Assembly (NCBI RefSeq): GCF_023370115.1
Contig: NZ_CP097160.1
Coordinates: 1,488,001-1,552,000 of the forward strand
Direction of reading: 5' to 3'
Source of the DNA: Gulosibacter sediminis
GTDB taxonomy: Bacteria; Actinomycetota; Actinomycetes; Actinomycetales; Microbacteriaceae
Length of the DNA: 64,000 bases
Shown here: positions 1-9,438 of the stretch, one piece after another
Position numbering within the stretch: the stretch's first letter is position 1
How the letters are laid out: each line of letters opens with the position of its first letter
Position numbers and translations under genes: made by a program
Notes under the pieces: generated by a model
The model's database searches: none
Seen by the model: the letters and a program-made list of their open reading frames with translations, nothing else
What the model was told of the DNA's origin: nothing

Positions 1-1127
1 TGCGCGTCGCGCAGGTGCATCGGCACGCGGCCCGCGTTGCCTGCCTTGACGTCGGCGATCGCGGCGCCGATGCCGGTGTACGAGGCGTTCGACTTCGGCG
101 CGGTCGCGAGGTAGACGGTCGCGTTCGCAAGCGGAATCTGCCCCTCCGGCATGCCGATGAGCGCGACCGTGCTCGCCACCGCCTCGGCCACCACCATCGC
201 CTGTGGGTCGGCCATGCCGATGTCCTCCGAGGCCGAGATCATGAGGCGCCGGGCAATAAAGCGCGGGTCCTCCCCCGCGACGATCATGCGCGCGAGGTAG
301 TGCAGCGCCGCATCCGGGTCAGAGCCGCGAATCGACTTGATGAATGCCGAGATGACGTCGTAGTGCTCGTCGCCCTGTTTGTCGTAGCGCAGCAACGCCT
401 GGTCGCTCGCGCTCTCGACGTCCTCGGCGGTGATGCTGGGATGCTCGGCCGCTTGCGCGCCGGCGGCCGCGGCTTCCAGCGTCGTCAGCGCGCGGCGCGC
501 ATCGCCGCTCGCCATGCGTACAATCGCGGCGCGAGCATCCTCGTCGAGGCCGACGGCACCGTCGAGGCCGCGCTTGTCGCTGACGGCGCGATCGAGCAGC
601 CCCGCGAGGTCGGCGTCGTCGAGCGAACGCAGGGTGAGCAGCAGCGAGCGCGAGAGCAGGGGCGAGATGACCGAAAACGAGGGGTTCTCGGTGGTCGCGG
701 CCACGAGCGTGACCCAACCCTGTTCGACGCCCGGCAGCAGCGCATCCTGCTGCGCCTTCGTAAAGCGGTGAATCTCGTCGAGAAACAACACGGTGCCCTC
801 GTCGTAGAAGTCACGCTGGCGCAGGGCCTCGTCCATCACCGCCCGAACGTCCTTCACCCCCGCCGAAATCGCCGAAAGCTGGACGAACCGCCGGCCGCCG
901 CTGTTCGCCAGCGCCTGCGCGATCGTCGTCTTGCCCGTGCCGGGCGGGCCCCACAGAATCACCGAGGTACCGGCGTTGTCCGCCGCGTCCGCGCTCGCGA
1001 GCCGTCGCAGCGGGGATCCAGGCCGCAACAGGTGCTCCTGCCCCACTACCTCATCGAGATCGCGCGGCCGCATGCGCGCGGCAAGCGGCGCGACACCGTC
1101 GCCTCCAAGCGTCACCTGACCAGTCAT
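1..1127 (-). CDS. rarA: Replication-associated recombination protein A (AAA ATPase), 3'-partial
   Basis: The gene runs off the left edge, so about 375 N-terminal residues are visible. It encodes an AAA+ ATPase of the RarA/MgsA family, which acts at stalled replication forks and is related to clamp-loader subunits and RuvB. Walker A (GPPGTGKTT) lies at about residues 60-68 and Walker B with DEIH at about 117-120, followed by the ATTENPSF sensor region and the family's C-terminal helical part. The ATG at 1127 opens the reading frame MTGQVTLGG. It is divergent from the cyclophilin gene at 1181, so about 50 bp hold both promoters. The family call is secure; only the C-terminus is missing. Confidence 0.93.
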   Translation of the reverse strand, partial: MTGQVTLGGDGVAPLAARMRPRDLDEVVGQEHLLRPGSPLRRLASADAADNAGTSVILWGPPGTGKTTIAQALANSGGRRFVQLSAISAGVKDVRAVMDEALRQRDFYDEGTVLFLDEIHRFTKAQQDALLPGVEQGWVTLVAATTENPSFSVISPLLSRSLLLTLRSLDDADLAGLLDRAVSDKRGLDGAVGLDEDARAAIVRMASGDARRALTTLEAAAAGAQAAEHPSITAEDVESASDQALLRYDKQGDEHYDVISAFIKSIRGSDPDAALHYLARMIVAGEDPRFIARRLMISASEDIGMADPQAMVVAEAVASTVALIGMPEGQIPLANATVYLATAPKSNASYTGIGAAIADVKAGNAGRVPMHLRDA

Positions 1128-1180
1128 CCTCAGTAATGTTAGTAAGCTGCATGGGTCGAATGCCCAGCCGAAGGAGAACC

Positions 1181-1948
1181 GTGGCAGAGAACGCGAAGGA
1201 ATTGCGTCGCCGTCAGCGCGAGCACGAGGCACGAGTTGTCGTGCATGACGTGCAGACTGACCGTCGCCGCACCGACAACCGCAAGGGCATCATCGCCCTG
1301 GTCGTCGCCGCCCTCGTCGCCGTCGGTGGGCAGGTCGCGTTCACCACAACCGGCGGATTCGCCGCCTCGCCGGCCGCCGAGACGACCGCGCCGGCCGAAA
1401 CCGCGGCGCCGGAAGCTGCGGTGCCCGACGCGTCGATCGCCGAGGACCGCGAGTGGACCGGCACGATCGACTTCAACGACGGCGCCTTCGAGCTCGGCAT
1501 CACCCTCGACGGTGTCAACGCACCGCAGGCGACCGCGAACCTCGTCGACCTCGTGCAGAAGGACTTCTACGACGAGACCGCCTGCCACCGCCTCACCACC
1601 GAGGGCCTCTACGTGCTCCAGTGCGGCGACCCGAGCGGCGACGGCACCGGCGGCCCCGGCTACCAGTTCGGACCGCTTGAGAACGTGCCTGAGGACGGCG
1701 TCTACCCCGCCGGCACCATCGCGATGGCCCGCGGCCAGGCCGAGGATTCGATGGGCTCGCAGTTCTTTATCGTCTACGAAGACACCGAGCTGCCCGCCCC
1801 CGGCTATTCGGTAATCGGCCAGGTCACGAGCGGCCTCGACGAGCTGCAGGCGCAGATCGTCGACGAGGGCGTCGACCCCGCGAGCGGCTCGACCGGCGAC
1901 GGCACGCCCCTCGCGCCCGCCGTCATCACCGACATCACCGTCGAATAG
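1181..1948 (+). CDS. Membrane-anchored cyclophilin-type peptidyl-prolyl cis-trans isomerase
   Basis: Predicted 255-residue protein. The N-terminus is a charged cytoplasmic stretch ([11 protein letters not shown]), followed by one membrane segment at about residues 36-52 and an Ala/Pro/Glu-rich linker. A cyclophilin domain occupies roughly 90-255, with recognisable motifs such as [20 protein letters not shown] and SQFFIV. The topology places the isomerase outside the membrane, where it would help fold exported proteins. I chose GTG 1181 because AAGGAG lies five bases upstream; an in-frame ATG at 1136 has no such site and overlaps the rarA promoter region. The cyclophilin fold is certain; the native substrate is unknown. 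Confidence 0.9.
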   Translation: MAENAKELRRRQREHEARVVVHDVQTDRRRTDNRKGIIALVVAALVAVGGQVAFTTTGGFAASPAAETTAPAETAAPEAAVPDASIAEDREWTGTIDFNDGAFELGITLDGVNAPQATANLVDLVQKDFYDETACHRLTTEGLYVLQCGDPSGDGTGGPGYQFGPLENVPEDGVYPAGTIAMARGQAEDSMGSQFFIVYEDTELPAPGYSVIGQVTSGLDELQAQIVDEGVDPASGSTGDGTPLAPAVITDITVE

Positions 1949-2056
1949 CCAACAACGCGGGGTCAGGCCCGCCCACCGCCATGCAATAGCATTGCCGTAC
2001 CGCCAAGACTCTTTTGAGTCTCCATTCCATCGATGACGATCAAGGAATTCCCCAAC

Positions 2057-3289
2057 ATGACTGGACTGCCCGAGCACCCATTTGGCCGAGTAGAAGCCGA
2101 CGGGACGGTTTTCGTAACCGAGGACGGACAGGAACGCCAGGTGGGTCAGTACCCCGACGGCACCCCGCAGGAAGCACTCGACTACTTCGTGCGCAAGTTC
2201 GACGACCTCGCCGCCCAAGTGTCGCTGCTCGAGCAGCGTTCGAAGGCCGGCGCGAACCCGAACGACATCGCCCGCTCGGTGAAGGCGCTGCGCGGTCAAC
2301 TCGATGGCGCGAGCGCCGTCGGCGACTTCGCTGCGCTGCGCACCCGCCTCGACGCCCTCGGCGGCGAGGTTGCCGAGCTCGGCGAGAAGCAGCAGGAAGA
2401 GCACCGCGAGGCCGTGAGCGAGGCGATGACCTACCGCGAGTCGATCGTCGTCGAGGCCGAGACGCTCGCCGCGCAAGACCCGAGCTCGATTCAGTGGAAG
2501 CAGACCTCGGCGAAGGTCGAGGAGCTGTTCGCGAAGTGGCAGGACCACCAGAAGACCGGCCCGCGCCTGCCGAAGGCCGACGCGAACGCCCTCTGGAAGC
2601 GCTTCCGCGTGGCCCGCACCACCCTCGACACCGAGCGCCGAAAGTTCTTCGCGCACCTCGACAGCGAGCACCGTGCCGCGCGCGACGCGAAGCAGGACAT
2701 CATCTCCCGCGCCGAGGCACTCGCGCCGAAGGGTGCCGACGGCGTGCCGGAGTACCGCCGCCTGCTCGACGAGTGGAAGACCGTGGGCCGTGCCGGCCGC
2801 AAGCACGATGACGCCCTCTGGGCGAAGTTCAAGGCTGCCGGCGACGTGCTCTACCAGGCGAAGGCCGAGGTCGATGCGCAGGACGACGCCGAGTATCAGG
2901 AGAACCTGACGCTCAAGCTCGCGATCCTCGACGACGCAAAGCCGATTCTCGACATCACCGACCGCCGCCAGGCGCGCGAGCGACTCAACCACGTGCAGGA
3001 CCGCTGGGATGCGGTCGGCCGCGTGCCGCGCGACCGCTTCCGCGACGTCGAGGAACAGCTGCGCCGCATCGAGGCGCACGTGCGCAAGCTTGATGACGAC
3101 CACTGGGCGAACTCGAACCCCGAAAAGCAGGCCCGCCAGTCGGGCATGACCTCGCAGCTCCACGACGCGATCGCGAAGCTCGAGGCCGACGTGGCTGCCG
3201 CGAAGGAGTCGGGCAACCCGAAGCGCCTCAAGGAAGCCGAGGAGGCGCTCGCCGCCCGCCAGGCGTGGCTGCGCGCCATCGAGGGTTAA
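2057..3289 (+). CDS. DUF349 domain-containing protein
   Basis: A 410-residue, strongly charged, mostly helical protein with several DUF349 repeats, each recognisable by a W-K or W-x-x-x-G core (QWKQTSAKVEELFAKW, EWKTVGRAGRKHDDALWAKF, RWDAVGRVPRDRF). The N-terminal 50 residues hold a compact segment (FGRVEADGTVFVTEDG). It has no signal peptide or membrane segment. DUF349 proteins are widespread in actinobacteria next to ppGpp and RNA-metabolism genes, but their role is not settled. I prefer ATG 2057, with AAGGA ten bases upstream, over ATG 2033. A hairpin terminator follows the stop codon. Confidence 0.85.
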   Translation: MTGLPEHPFGRVEADGTVFVTEDGQERQVGQYPDGTPQEALDYFVRKFDDLAAQVSLLEQRSKAGANPNDIARSVKALRGQLDGASAVGDFAALRTRLDALGGEVAELGEKQQEEHREAVSEAMTYRESIVVEAETLAAQDPSSIQWKQTSAKVEELFAKWQDHQKTGPRLPKADANALWKRFRVARTTLDTERRKFFAHLDSEHRAARDAKQDIISRAEALAPKGADGVPEYRRLLDEWKTVGRAGRKHDDALWAKFKAAGDVLYQAKAEVDAQDDAEYQENLTLKLAILDDAKPILDITDRRQARERLNHVQDRWDAVGRVPRDRFRDVEEQLRRIEAHVRKLDDDHWANSNPEKQARQSGMTSQLHDAIAKLEADVAAAKESGNPKRLKEAEEALAARQAWLRAIEG

Positions 3290-3309
3290 GCTCCTCCCTC
3301 AACGCCGCT

Positions 3310-3349
3310 GTGCCGGGCTGTGGATAACGCAGCCCGGCACCGCCGTTTT
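3310..3349 (+). terminator. Rho-independent terminator of the DUF349 gene
   Basis: Inverted repeat GTGCCGGGCTG at 3310-3320 pairs with the complementary arm ending at 3340 across a 9-base loop, followed by CGCCGTTTT. It lies 21 bases after the DUF349 stop. The U-run is short, so termination may be partial. Confidence 0.6.
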
Positions 3350-3365
3350 CCGGCAGGATGCCGAC

Positions 3366-3920
3366 ATGGAAACGATCTCCCCCGCTGAACTCGACGAGTT
3401 CACGCCGACCGAGCTGCAGCACATGTGGCGCGCGGGCGAAATCTCACGCCACGGCATCCCAGGCTTCGAGTTCTACCTGCCGCTCGACGAGCCACCGACG
3501 CTCCGTGACCGCGCCCGCAGCCTCTGGCCGGTGCGCCACGAGGGCCGCGTCGTGAGCGGCGCCGCCGCGCGCTGGGTCTACCTCGGCGGCCAGGCGCCCG
3601 GCGTGGTCGAAGTCACACGGCGCAGCTGGCGCTCGACCCTCGACCTCCCCGGCGTCGCGCCCCGCTACGGCGCCTACTCGCCACACGACGTGCGCCGGCT
3701 CGCAGAGCTCACGATCACGAGCCCGGCGCGCACAATCCTCGACGCCCTCGAGGCCGGGGCGTTCGCCGAAGCGCTCGAGCTGATCGCCGGGCTACCCGTT
3801 GTGCACGCGATAGACGTCGTAGATGCCATCGATGTGTCGCACGGCCCCGAGCAGACGGTCGAGATGCGTCGTGTCACCCATCTGGAACGAGAACTTCGAG
3901 ATCGCCAACCGGTCGCGTGA
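3366..3920 (+). CDS. AbiEi-antitoxin-like small protein, probably 3'-truncated
   Basis: A 184-codon frame resembling the short AbiEi-like proteins common in Microbacteriaceae: an N-terminal FTPTELQHMWRAGEI segment, a middle SGAAARWVYLGG, and a TITSPARTILDAL motif near residue 119. The family resemblance ends near residue 142 (LELIAGLP, about 3790). The remaining 43 codons are antisense to the 3' end of rel, which stops at 3792, and look like chance readthrough. No AbiEii-like toxin gene is adjacent. The simplest reading is an orphan remnant whose 3' end was lost when it came to abut rel. An intact orphan using the overlap is possible. I do not assign a biochemical function. Confidence 0.5.
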   Translation: METISPAELDEFTPTELQHMWRAGEISRHGIPGFEFYLPLDEPPTLRDRARSLWPVRHEGRVVSGAAARWVYLGGQAPGVVEVTRRSWRSTLDLPGVAPRYGAYSPHDVRRLAELTITSPARTILDALEAGAFAEALELIAGLPVVHAIDVVDAIDVSHGPEQTVEMRRVTHLERELRDRQPVA

Positions 3921-6038
3921 CGTGTGCACCGTCGCCGACAGGATGTTCACGTGGTGCTCCGAGAGCACGCGGCTGATGTCGCTGAGCAGGCCGCCCCGGT
4001 CGAGTGCCTCGACCTGAATGTTCACGAGGAACACGGCCTTCGAGCTCGCCGCCCATTCGACGTCGATCATGCGCTCTGGCTGCAGCTCGAGCGAGGTGAC
4101 GTTACGGCAGTCGGTGCGGTGCACCGAAACGCCCTGGCCACGCGTGATGAAGCCGACGATCTCGTCGCCGGGCACGGGCGTGCAACACTTCGCGACCTTG
4201 ACGAGGATGTCGGGTGAGCCTCGCACGAGCACACCAGAATCACTCACCGATGGCTGGCTGATCGGGCTGCCCGTGATGTGGCGGTCGCCGAGCTCCTCGT
4301 CGACGTCCTGATCGGCACTGAGCTCGTTCTGGATCTTCTCGATGACCGACTTCGCCGACACGTGGCCCTCGCCGACGGCGGCGTAGAGCCCCGAGACGTC
4401 GACGTACCGCAGGGTCGAGGCGACCGTCTCAAAGGCCTCCTGCACGATGTCGCGGGTCATCGGCATGTTGACCTTGCGCATCTCCTTGGCGACCTGCTCT
4501 TTACCGAGCTCGATCGCCTCGTCGCGGCGTTCCTTCGAGAACCACTGGCGAATCTTGTTGCGGGCCCGGGGCGACGCGACGAAGCCGAGCCAGTCCTGCT
4601 TGGGCCCCGCATCCGGGTTCTTCGAGGTGAAGATCTCGACGGTGTCGCCGTTTTGCAGCTTCGTCTCGAGCGGCACGAGGCGACTGTTCACCTTGGCCCC
4701 CATAGTGCGGTGGCCAACATCGGTGTGAATCGCGTACGCGAAGTCGACCGGGGTCGCCGATTGCGGCAGGCCGATGACCTTGCCCTGCGGCGTGAAGACG
4801 TAGACCTCTTTCGCGCCAATCTCGAAGCGGAGCGAGTCGAGGAACTCGTCAGAGTCGCTCGTCTCTTGCTGCCAGTCGTTGATGCGCTCGAGCCAGGCCA
4901 TCTCGCTCGTCACGCCCGAGCCGCGCGTCGACTGGCCAGTCTGCATGTTCTGCTTGTAGAGCCAGTGCGCCGCGACACCGAACTCGGCGCGCTGGTGCAT
5001 CTCGTGGGTACGAATCTGAATCTCGACGGCCTTGCCGTCCGGCCCGATCACCGTTGTGTGCAGCGACTGGTACAGGTTGAACTTCGGTGTCGCGATGTAG
5101 TCCTTGAACCGGCCGGGCATCGGCGTCCAGCGGGCGTGAATTGCGCCGAGTACTGCGTAGCAGTCGCGCACCGTGTCGACGATGATGCGGATCGCGACGA
5201 GGTCGTAGATTTCGTCGAAGTCGCGACCGCGTACCACCATCTTCTGGTAGATCGAGTAGAGCTCCTTCGGGCGCCCGTTCACCTCGCCACGCACGCGCAT
5301 GTCGCGCAGGTCGCCGCGGATTTCCTTCATCACCCGATCGAGATAGCGCTGCCGCTGCGGCTGGCGGTCTTTCACGAGGTGTTCGATCTCGGAGTAGATT
5401 TTCGGGTGCAACACCGCGAACGAGAGCTCCTCGAGCTCGTTCTTCATCGCCTGAATACCCATGCGATGCGCGAGCGGCGCGTAGATCTCGAGAGTCTCGG
5501 TGGCCTTCTTCTGCGCCTTCTCGGGCGGCATGAAGCCCCACGTGCGGGCGTTGTGCAGCCGGTCGGCGAGCTTGATGACGAGCACGCGGATGTCCTTCGA
5601 CATCGCGACGATCATCTTGCGCACCGTCTCGGCCTGCGCGGCGTCGCCGTAGGTGACCTTGTCAAGCTTCGTGACACCGTCGACAAGCATCGCGATCTCG
5701 TCGCCGAACTCCTCGCGGAGCTGGTCGAGCGAGTAGTCCGTGTCCTCCACGGTGTCGTGCAGGAGCGCCGCGGCAATCGTGACGGGACCAATGCCGAGCC
5801 CGGCGAGGATCTCGGCGACGGCGATTGGGTGGGTGATGTACGGCTCGCCGCTGCGGCGGAACTGGCCCTCGTGGAAGCGCACGGCGACCTCGTAGGCCCG
5901 CTGCACGAGGCCGATGTCGGCCCGCGAGTCGTGGCCCCGCAAGAGGCGCACGAGCCGCTCAATCGCGGGCGCTGACGCCGACTTCGTAAAGATCCTCGGC
6001 ACCAGCCGACGCATCGACAGCGAACTCGCTTCGCTCAT
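3792..6038 (-). CDS. rel: Bifunctional (p)ppGpp synthetase/hydrolase (Rel)
   Basis: A 748-residue long RSH enzyme that makes and degrades (p)ppGpp in the stringent response. Domains in order: HD hydrolase (HDTVEDT at 94-100, KLADRLHN further on), nucleotidyltransferase (the FKDYIATPKFNLYQSLHTT segment), TGS (EVYVFTPQGKVIGLP, then YAIHTDVGHR), the conserved-cysteine region (KCCTPVPGDEIVGF), and a C-terminal ACT domain. Both catalytic domains look intact, as expected for the single Rel of an actinobacterium. It is the last gene of the run yajC-secD-secF-rel, with 54 bp after secF. Its 3' end is overlapped by a convergent AbiEi-like frame. Confidence 0.96.
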   Translation of the reverse strand: MSEASSLSMRRLVPRIFTKSASAPAIERLVRLLRGHDSRADIGLVQRAYEVAVRFHEGQFRRSGEPYITHPIAVAEILAGLGIGPVTIAAALLHDTVEDTDYSLDQLREEFGDEIAMLVDGVTKLDKVTYGDAAQAETVRKMIVAMSKDIRVLVIKLADRLHNARTWGFMPPEKAQKKATETLEIYAPLAHRMGIQAMKNELEELSFAVLHPKIYSEIEHLVKDRQPQRQRYLDRVMKEIRGDLRDMRVRGEVNGRPKELYSIYQKMVVRGRDFDEIYDLVAIRIIVDTVRDCYAVLGAIHARWTPMPGRFKDYIATPKFNLYQSLHTTVIGPDGKAVEIQIRTHEMHQRAEFGVAAHWLYKQNMQTGQSTRGSGVTSEMAWLERINDWQQETSDSDEFLDSLRFEIGAKEVYVFTPQGKVIGLPQSATPVDFAYAIHTDVGHRTMGAKVNSRLVPLETKLQNGDTVEIFTSKNPDAGPKQDWLGFVASPRARNKIRQWFSKERRDEAIELGKEQVAKEMRKVNMPMTRDIVQEAFETVASTLRYVDVSGLYAAVGEGHVSAKSVIEKIQNELSADQDVDEELGDRHITGSPISQPSVSDSGVLVRGSPDILVKVAKCCTPVPGDEIVGFITRGQGVSVHRTDCRNVTSLELQPERMIDVEWAASSKAVFLVNIQVEALDRGGLLSDISRVLSEHHVNILSATVHTSRDRLAISKFSFQMGDTTHLDRLLGAVRHIDGIYDVYRVHNG

Positions 6039-6092
6039 CCCGCCCGCCTTTCCTCACCACCCCGCAGCCGCGAGGTACCTAGAATTGCGAGT

Positions 6093-7157
6093 TTATACCT
6101 GCGCGCCGTCGTTCTCGCGCTCGGGGCGGGCCGGTTCGCCGTCGGCGTCCCCGTCCTCCTCGGGCTCCGCGTCGGGCTCGATGCCCGCGTCGCGGCGGCG
6201 CAGAATCTCGGCGTCGGTCTCGCGAATCTTCGGCTCGCGCGCACGCACAGCCGAGTAGAGCGGGCCGGCGAGGAAGATCGTCGAGAGTGCCCCGACGAAG
6301 ATGCCGATGAACAGCGCGAGCGAAATGTCGCGAAGCGTGCCGGCACCCATGATGAACGCCCCGATGAACAGAATCGCCATGACCGGCAGGAGCGCGACGA
6401 CCGAGGTGTTGATCGAGCGCACGAGGGTCTGGTTGATCGCGAGGTTCACCGACTCTGCGAACGTGCGGGCGCTGCCCGGCCCGTAGTTCGCCGTGTTCTC
6501 GCGCACCTTGTCGAACACCACGACCGTGTCGTAGAGCGAATAGCCGAGAATCGTCAGGAAGCCGATGACCGCCGCCGGCGTGATCTCAACACCCGTGAGC
6601 GCGTAGACACCCGCCGTCACGATGAGGTCGTGGAACAGCGCGAGAATCGCGGCCACGGCCATCTTCCAGGTGCGGAAGTAGAACGACATGAGCGCCGATG
6701 CGAGCACGAGGAACACGATGATGCCGATGACCATCTGGCGCGTGATGTCGGCGCCCCACGACGGGCCGATCGTCGACACGGCGACGTTCTCGATCGTGGT
6801 GCCGTACGACTCGGCGAGGTCGGCGCGGAGCGCGTTGTTCTGCTCCTGGGTGAGGGTGTCGGTCTGCACGCGGATCGAGCCGTCGCCGAGCTGCTGCACG
6901 CGCGCGGGCGTTTCGCTGTAGGCGGCGGCATCGTCGGTCGCGAGCGTTTGGTCCTGGCTCGTCGGGGCGCTCACCTGGAACTCGGAGCCGCCGGTGAACT
7001 CGATGCCGAAGTTGAAGCCGCCCCGCAGGAACGGCGCCGCCACCGAAAGGCAGATCAGCACGATCGCTACGATGAACCAGGTGTTGCGGCGACGAACGAA
7101 GCCGATCGAGGTCTCGCCGGTGTAGAGGTCGTTACCCCACTGCGTGAAGCGCTTCAT
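6093..7157 (-). CDS. secF: Protein translocase subunit SecF
   Basis: A 354-residue inner-membrane protein that works with SecD and YajC to drive late steps of Sec export using proton motive force. The first membrane segment lies at about residues 27-46, followed by the family signature FGIEFTGGSEF at about 50-60. An extracytoplasmic P1 domain and five further membrane segments follow, with GYSLYDTVVVFDKVREN as the conserved loop. The C-terminal tail is acidic and unstructured, as is common in actinobacteria. The ATG overlaps the secD stop as TAATG, so translation is probably coupled. Confidence 0.96.
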   Translation of the reverse strand: MKRFTQWGNDLYTGETSIGFVRRRNTWFIVAIVLICLSVAAPFLRGGFNFGIEFTGGSEFQVSAPTSQDQTLATDDAAAYSETPARVQQLGDGSIRVQTDTLTQEQNNALRADLAESYGTTIENVAVSTIGPSWGADITRQMVIGIIVFLVLASALMSFYFRTWKMAVAAILALFHDLIVTAGVYALTGVEITPAAVIGFLTILGYSLYDTVVVFDKVRENTANYGPGSARTFAESVNLAINQTLVRSINTSVVALLPVMAILFIGAFIMGAGTLRDISLALFIGIFVGALSTIFLAGPLYSAVRAREPKIRETDAEILRRRDAGIEPDAEPEEDGDADGEPARPERENDGAQV

Positions 7158-8884
7158 TACTTCTCCCCCTTCGCGGCGGCCTCGGCGGCCTTGCGCTCCG
7201 CCAGCGACTGGCGGCGCTCGGCTTCCTTCGCGGAAGCCTGAACCTTCGTCTTCTTTGCCTGGCTCGAACGGCGGAACTCGCCGCGGCCGCGGTACACGGC
7301 GCCCAGGGCGCGCGGGTCGAGACCCGAGGCCGGGTGTCCGCCACCGAAGAACTTCGTGGTCGCGAGCAGGCGCATGAGCGGATGCGTGAACAGAGTCACG
7401 ACGAAGAGGTCGATGAGCGTGGTGATGCCGAGCGTGATGGCGAAGCCGCGCACGTTGCCGACCGCGACGAAGAACAGCACGATCGCGACGAGCAGGTTCA
7501 CCGCATCCGAGGCGAGGATGGTGCGGATCGCGCGCGACCAGCCGCGCTCGACCGCTGCGGGCAGCGAGCGGCCCTCGCGCAGTTCATCCTTGATGCGTTC
7601 GAAGTAGACGATGAACGAGTCGGCGGTAATACCGATCGCGATGATGAGGCCCGCGACGCCGGCGAGCGACAGGCGGTAGCCCTCCTGGTTCGACAGCAGT
7701 GTCACGACGAGGTACGCCACGACCGCGAGCGACGCGAGCGAGGCCATCGTCACGAGGCCGAGCAGGCGGTACTGCAGCAGCGAATAGAGCAGCACGAGCA
7801 GCAGACCGATCGCGCCGGCGATGAGGCCGGCCTGGAGCTGCCAGGTACCCAGCGTCGCCGAGATGGTCTGGGTCGACTGCGTCTGGAAGCTGAACGGCAG
7901 CGCACCGAACTTCAACTGGTCGGCGAGGTCCTTCGACGACTGCTCGGTGAAGCTACCCGTGATCTGCGCCTTGCCGTCGGTGATGACGGCGTTTGCGGTC
8001 GGCGCGACGATGACGTTGCCATCGAGCGTGACCGCGAAGCGAGAGCGGGTGGTGTCGGCCATGCCCGTGGTCGGGTCGGGGGTCGCGCCGATCGCGACCA
8101 GGCGCTCGGTCACGGCGCGGAACTCGGCGGTGCCGGTGGCGTCGAACTGCAGGTTGACGCCCCACTGGCCGGTCGCGACACCCTGCTGGTTCGTGACCAT
8201 GCTCGAGGTGGCGTCGCTGATGTGCTCGCCCGAGATCTCGACGGGGCCGAGCACGAACTTCTCGGTGCCGCTCTCGTCACAGGCGATCATCGGTTCTTCG
8301 GGGTCGGCGACCTCGGGGTCGCTCATGACGTCGGCGCAGTCGAACGCGAGGAAGTCGGCGAAGAGCTGGTCAGTGAGCTGGGCGACGTCGGAGCCATCGG
8401 TCGGTTCGACGGTCGGGGTCGCGTTGAAGCTCTCCATACCGAAGTCTTCGGGCTTGACGACCTGCACGTTCGACGCCGAGTCCGTGTAGAGCACGGGGCG
8501 GAACTCGAGCTTGGCGCTCGACTCGATGCGGTTCTGCGTCTCCGCGTCGAGCTCACCGGGAACCGACACGACGATGTTCGTGCCACCCTGGGTCGTTACC
8601 TCGGCCTCGGAGATGCCCGAGGCATCCACGCGCTGTCGAATGATCGACGCGGCCTGCGCCATCTGGTCGCCCGAGGGCGCGGCGGCACCCTCCTGGAGCT
8701 GCGCCGCGAGCACCACCTGGGTGCCACCCTCAAGGTCAAGGGCGAGCTTCGGGGTCCACTGCCCATTCTGGAACGCGACGGAGGCCCAGTTGAGGCCTCC
8801 CAGCACGATGAGAATGATGCCGAACCAGAGCAGGGTGGATTTCGCTCCCCGCACCGCCTGCGAGGATCGTTTCGAGGTTGCCAA
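7157..8884 (-). CDS. secD: Protein translocase subunit SecD
   Basis: A 575-residue SecD. The N-terminal membrane segment at about 17-36 is followed by the hallmark LALDLEGGTQVVL and a large periplasm-equivalent P1 region. That region carries an acidic insert (about 165-210) longer than in proteobacterial SecD. A group of membrane helices lies at about 345-510, including the GIGITADSFIVYFERIKDEL loop. The start is TTG at 8884, with AAAGG nine bases upstream; no better ATG is available. It is followed immediately by secF. Confidence 0.95.
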   Translation of the reverse strand: MATSKRSSQAVRGAKSTLLWFGIILIVLGGLNWASVAFQNGQWTPKLALDLEGGTQVVLAAQLQEGAAAPSGDQMAQAASIIRQRVDASGISEAEVTTQGGTNIVVSVPGELDAETQNRIESSAKLEFRPVLYTDSASNVQVVKPEDFGMESFNATPTVEPTDGSDVAQLTDQLFADFLAFDCADVMSDPEVADPEEPMIACDESGTEKFVLGPVEISGEHISDATSSMVTNQQGVATGQWGVNLQFDATGTAEFRAVTERLVAIGATPDPTTGMADTTRSRFAVTLDGNVIVAPTANAVITDGKAQITGSFTEQSSKDLADQLKFGALPFSFQTQSTQTISATLGTWQLQAGLIAGAIGLLLVLLYSLLQYRLLGLVTMASLASLAVVAYLVVTLLSNQEGYRLSLAGVAGLIIAIGITADSFIVYFERIKDELREGRSLPAAVERGWSRAIRTILASDAVNLLVAIVLFFVAVGNVRGFAITLGITTLIDLFVVTLFTHPLMRLLATTKFFGGGHPASGLDPRALGAVYRGRGEFRRSSQAKKTKVQASAKEAERRQSLAERKAAEAAAKGEK

Positions 8885-8928
8885 GAATCGTGCCTTTCAC
8901 GCCGCGGACGCGGCGCTGAATGTCGTGG

Positions 8929-9366
8929 TTAGAGCTTCGAACGGCCGTCATCGTCGGTCGAGTCGGCGTCGGCGTCGTACGGCGAGTCGGCCTCGAGCGT
9001 GGTGTCGACCTCGGTGTCGAGGGTCGAGTCGGTCTCGGCGTCGAGCTGCTCGCTGAGGTCGTCGGTCGACTCCTCACCGGTGAGCGACGAAGCGTCATCC
9101 GGCACGGTCGGCGTGACGACGTTGACAATGGTCGCCGAGTGCACGCGCAGCTGGGTGCCCGGGCCGCTCTCGATGGTGACGACGTTGTTGGCTTCATCCA
9201 TGTCGACGATGGTGCCGTAGATGCCGGCCTGGGTCATGACCTCGGTGCCGGGCACGAGCTGCTGACGCATCTCCTGCTGCTGCGCCTGCCGCTTCTTGTT
9301 GCTCCGCCACATGAAGACCATCATGACGACGAGCAGCAGCAGGGGAAGGACGAGCATGAGATCCAT
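8929..9366 (-). CDS. yajC: Preprotein translocase subunit YajC
   Basis: A 145-residue single-pass membrane protein. The membrane segment covers about residues 3-20, followed by the conserved RRSNKKRQAQQQ-like basic stretch and a small beta domain (LVPGTEVMTQAGIYGTIVDMD) typical of YajC. The last 50 residues are an acidic, threonine-rich tail, a usual actinobacterial extension. It stands first in yajC-secD-secF, 44 bp ahead of secD and 72 bp after ruvB, the same gene order as in many actinobacteria. Confidence 0.94.
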   Translation of the reverse strand: MDLMLVLPLLLLVVMMVFMWRSNKKRQAQQQEMRQQLVPGTEVMTQAGIYGTIVDMDEANNVVTIESGPGTQLRVHSATIVNVVTPTVPDDASSLTGEESTDDLSEQLDAETDSTLDTEVDTTLEADSPYDADADSTDDDGRSKL

Positions 9367-9438
9367 AAAGTGACTCCAGAAGTGTTCGTGTGGGGTGAGG
9401 GATCGCGCAGCGAGCCGAAAGCTCGATAAACGTGACGA

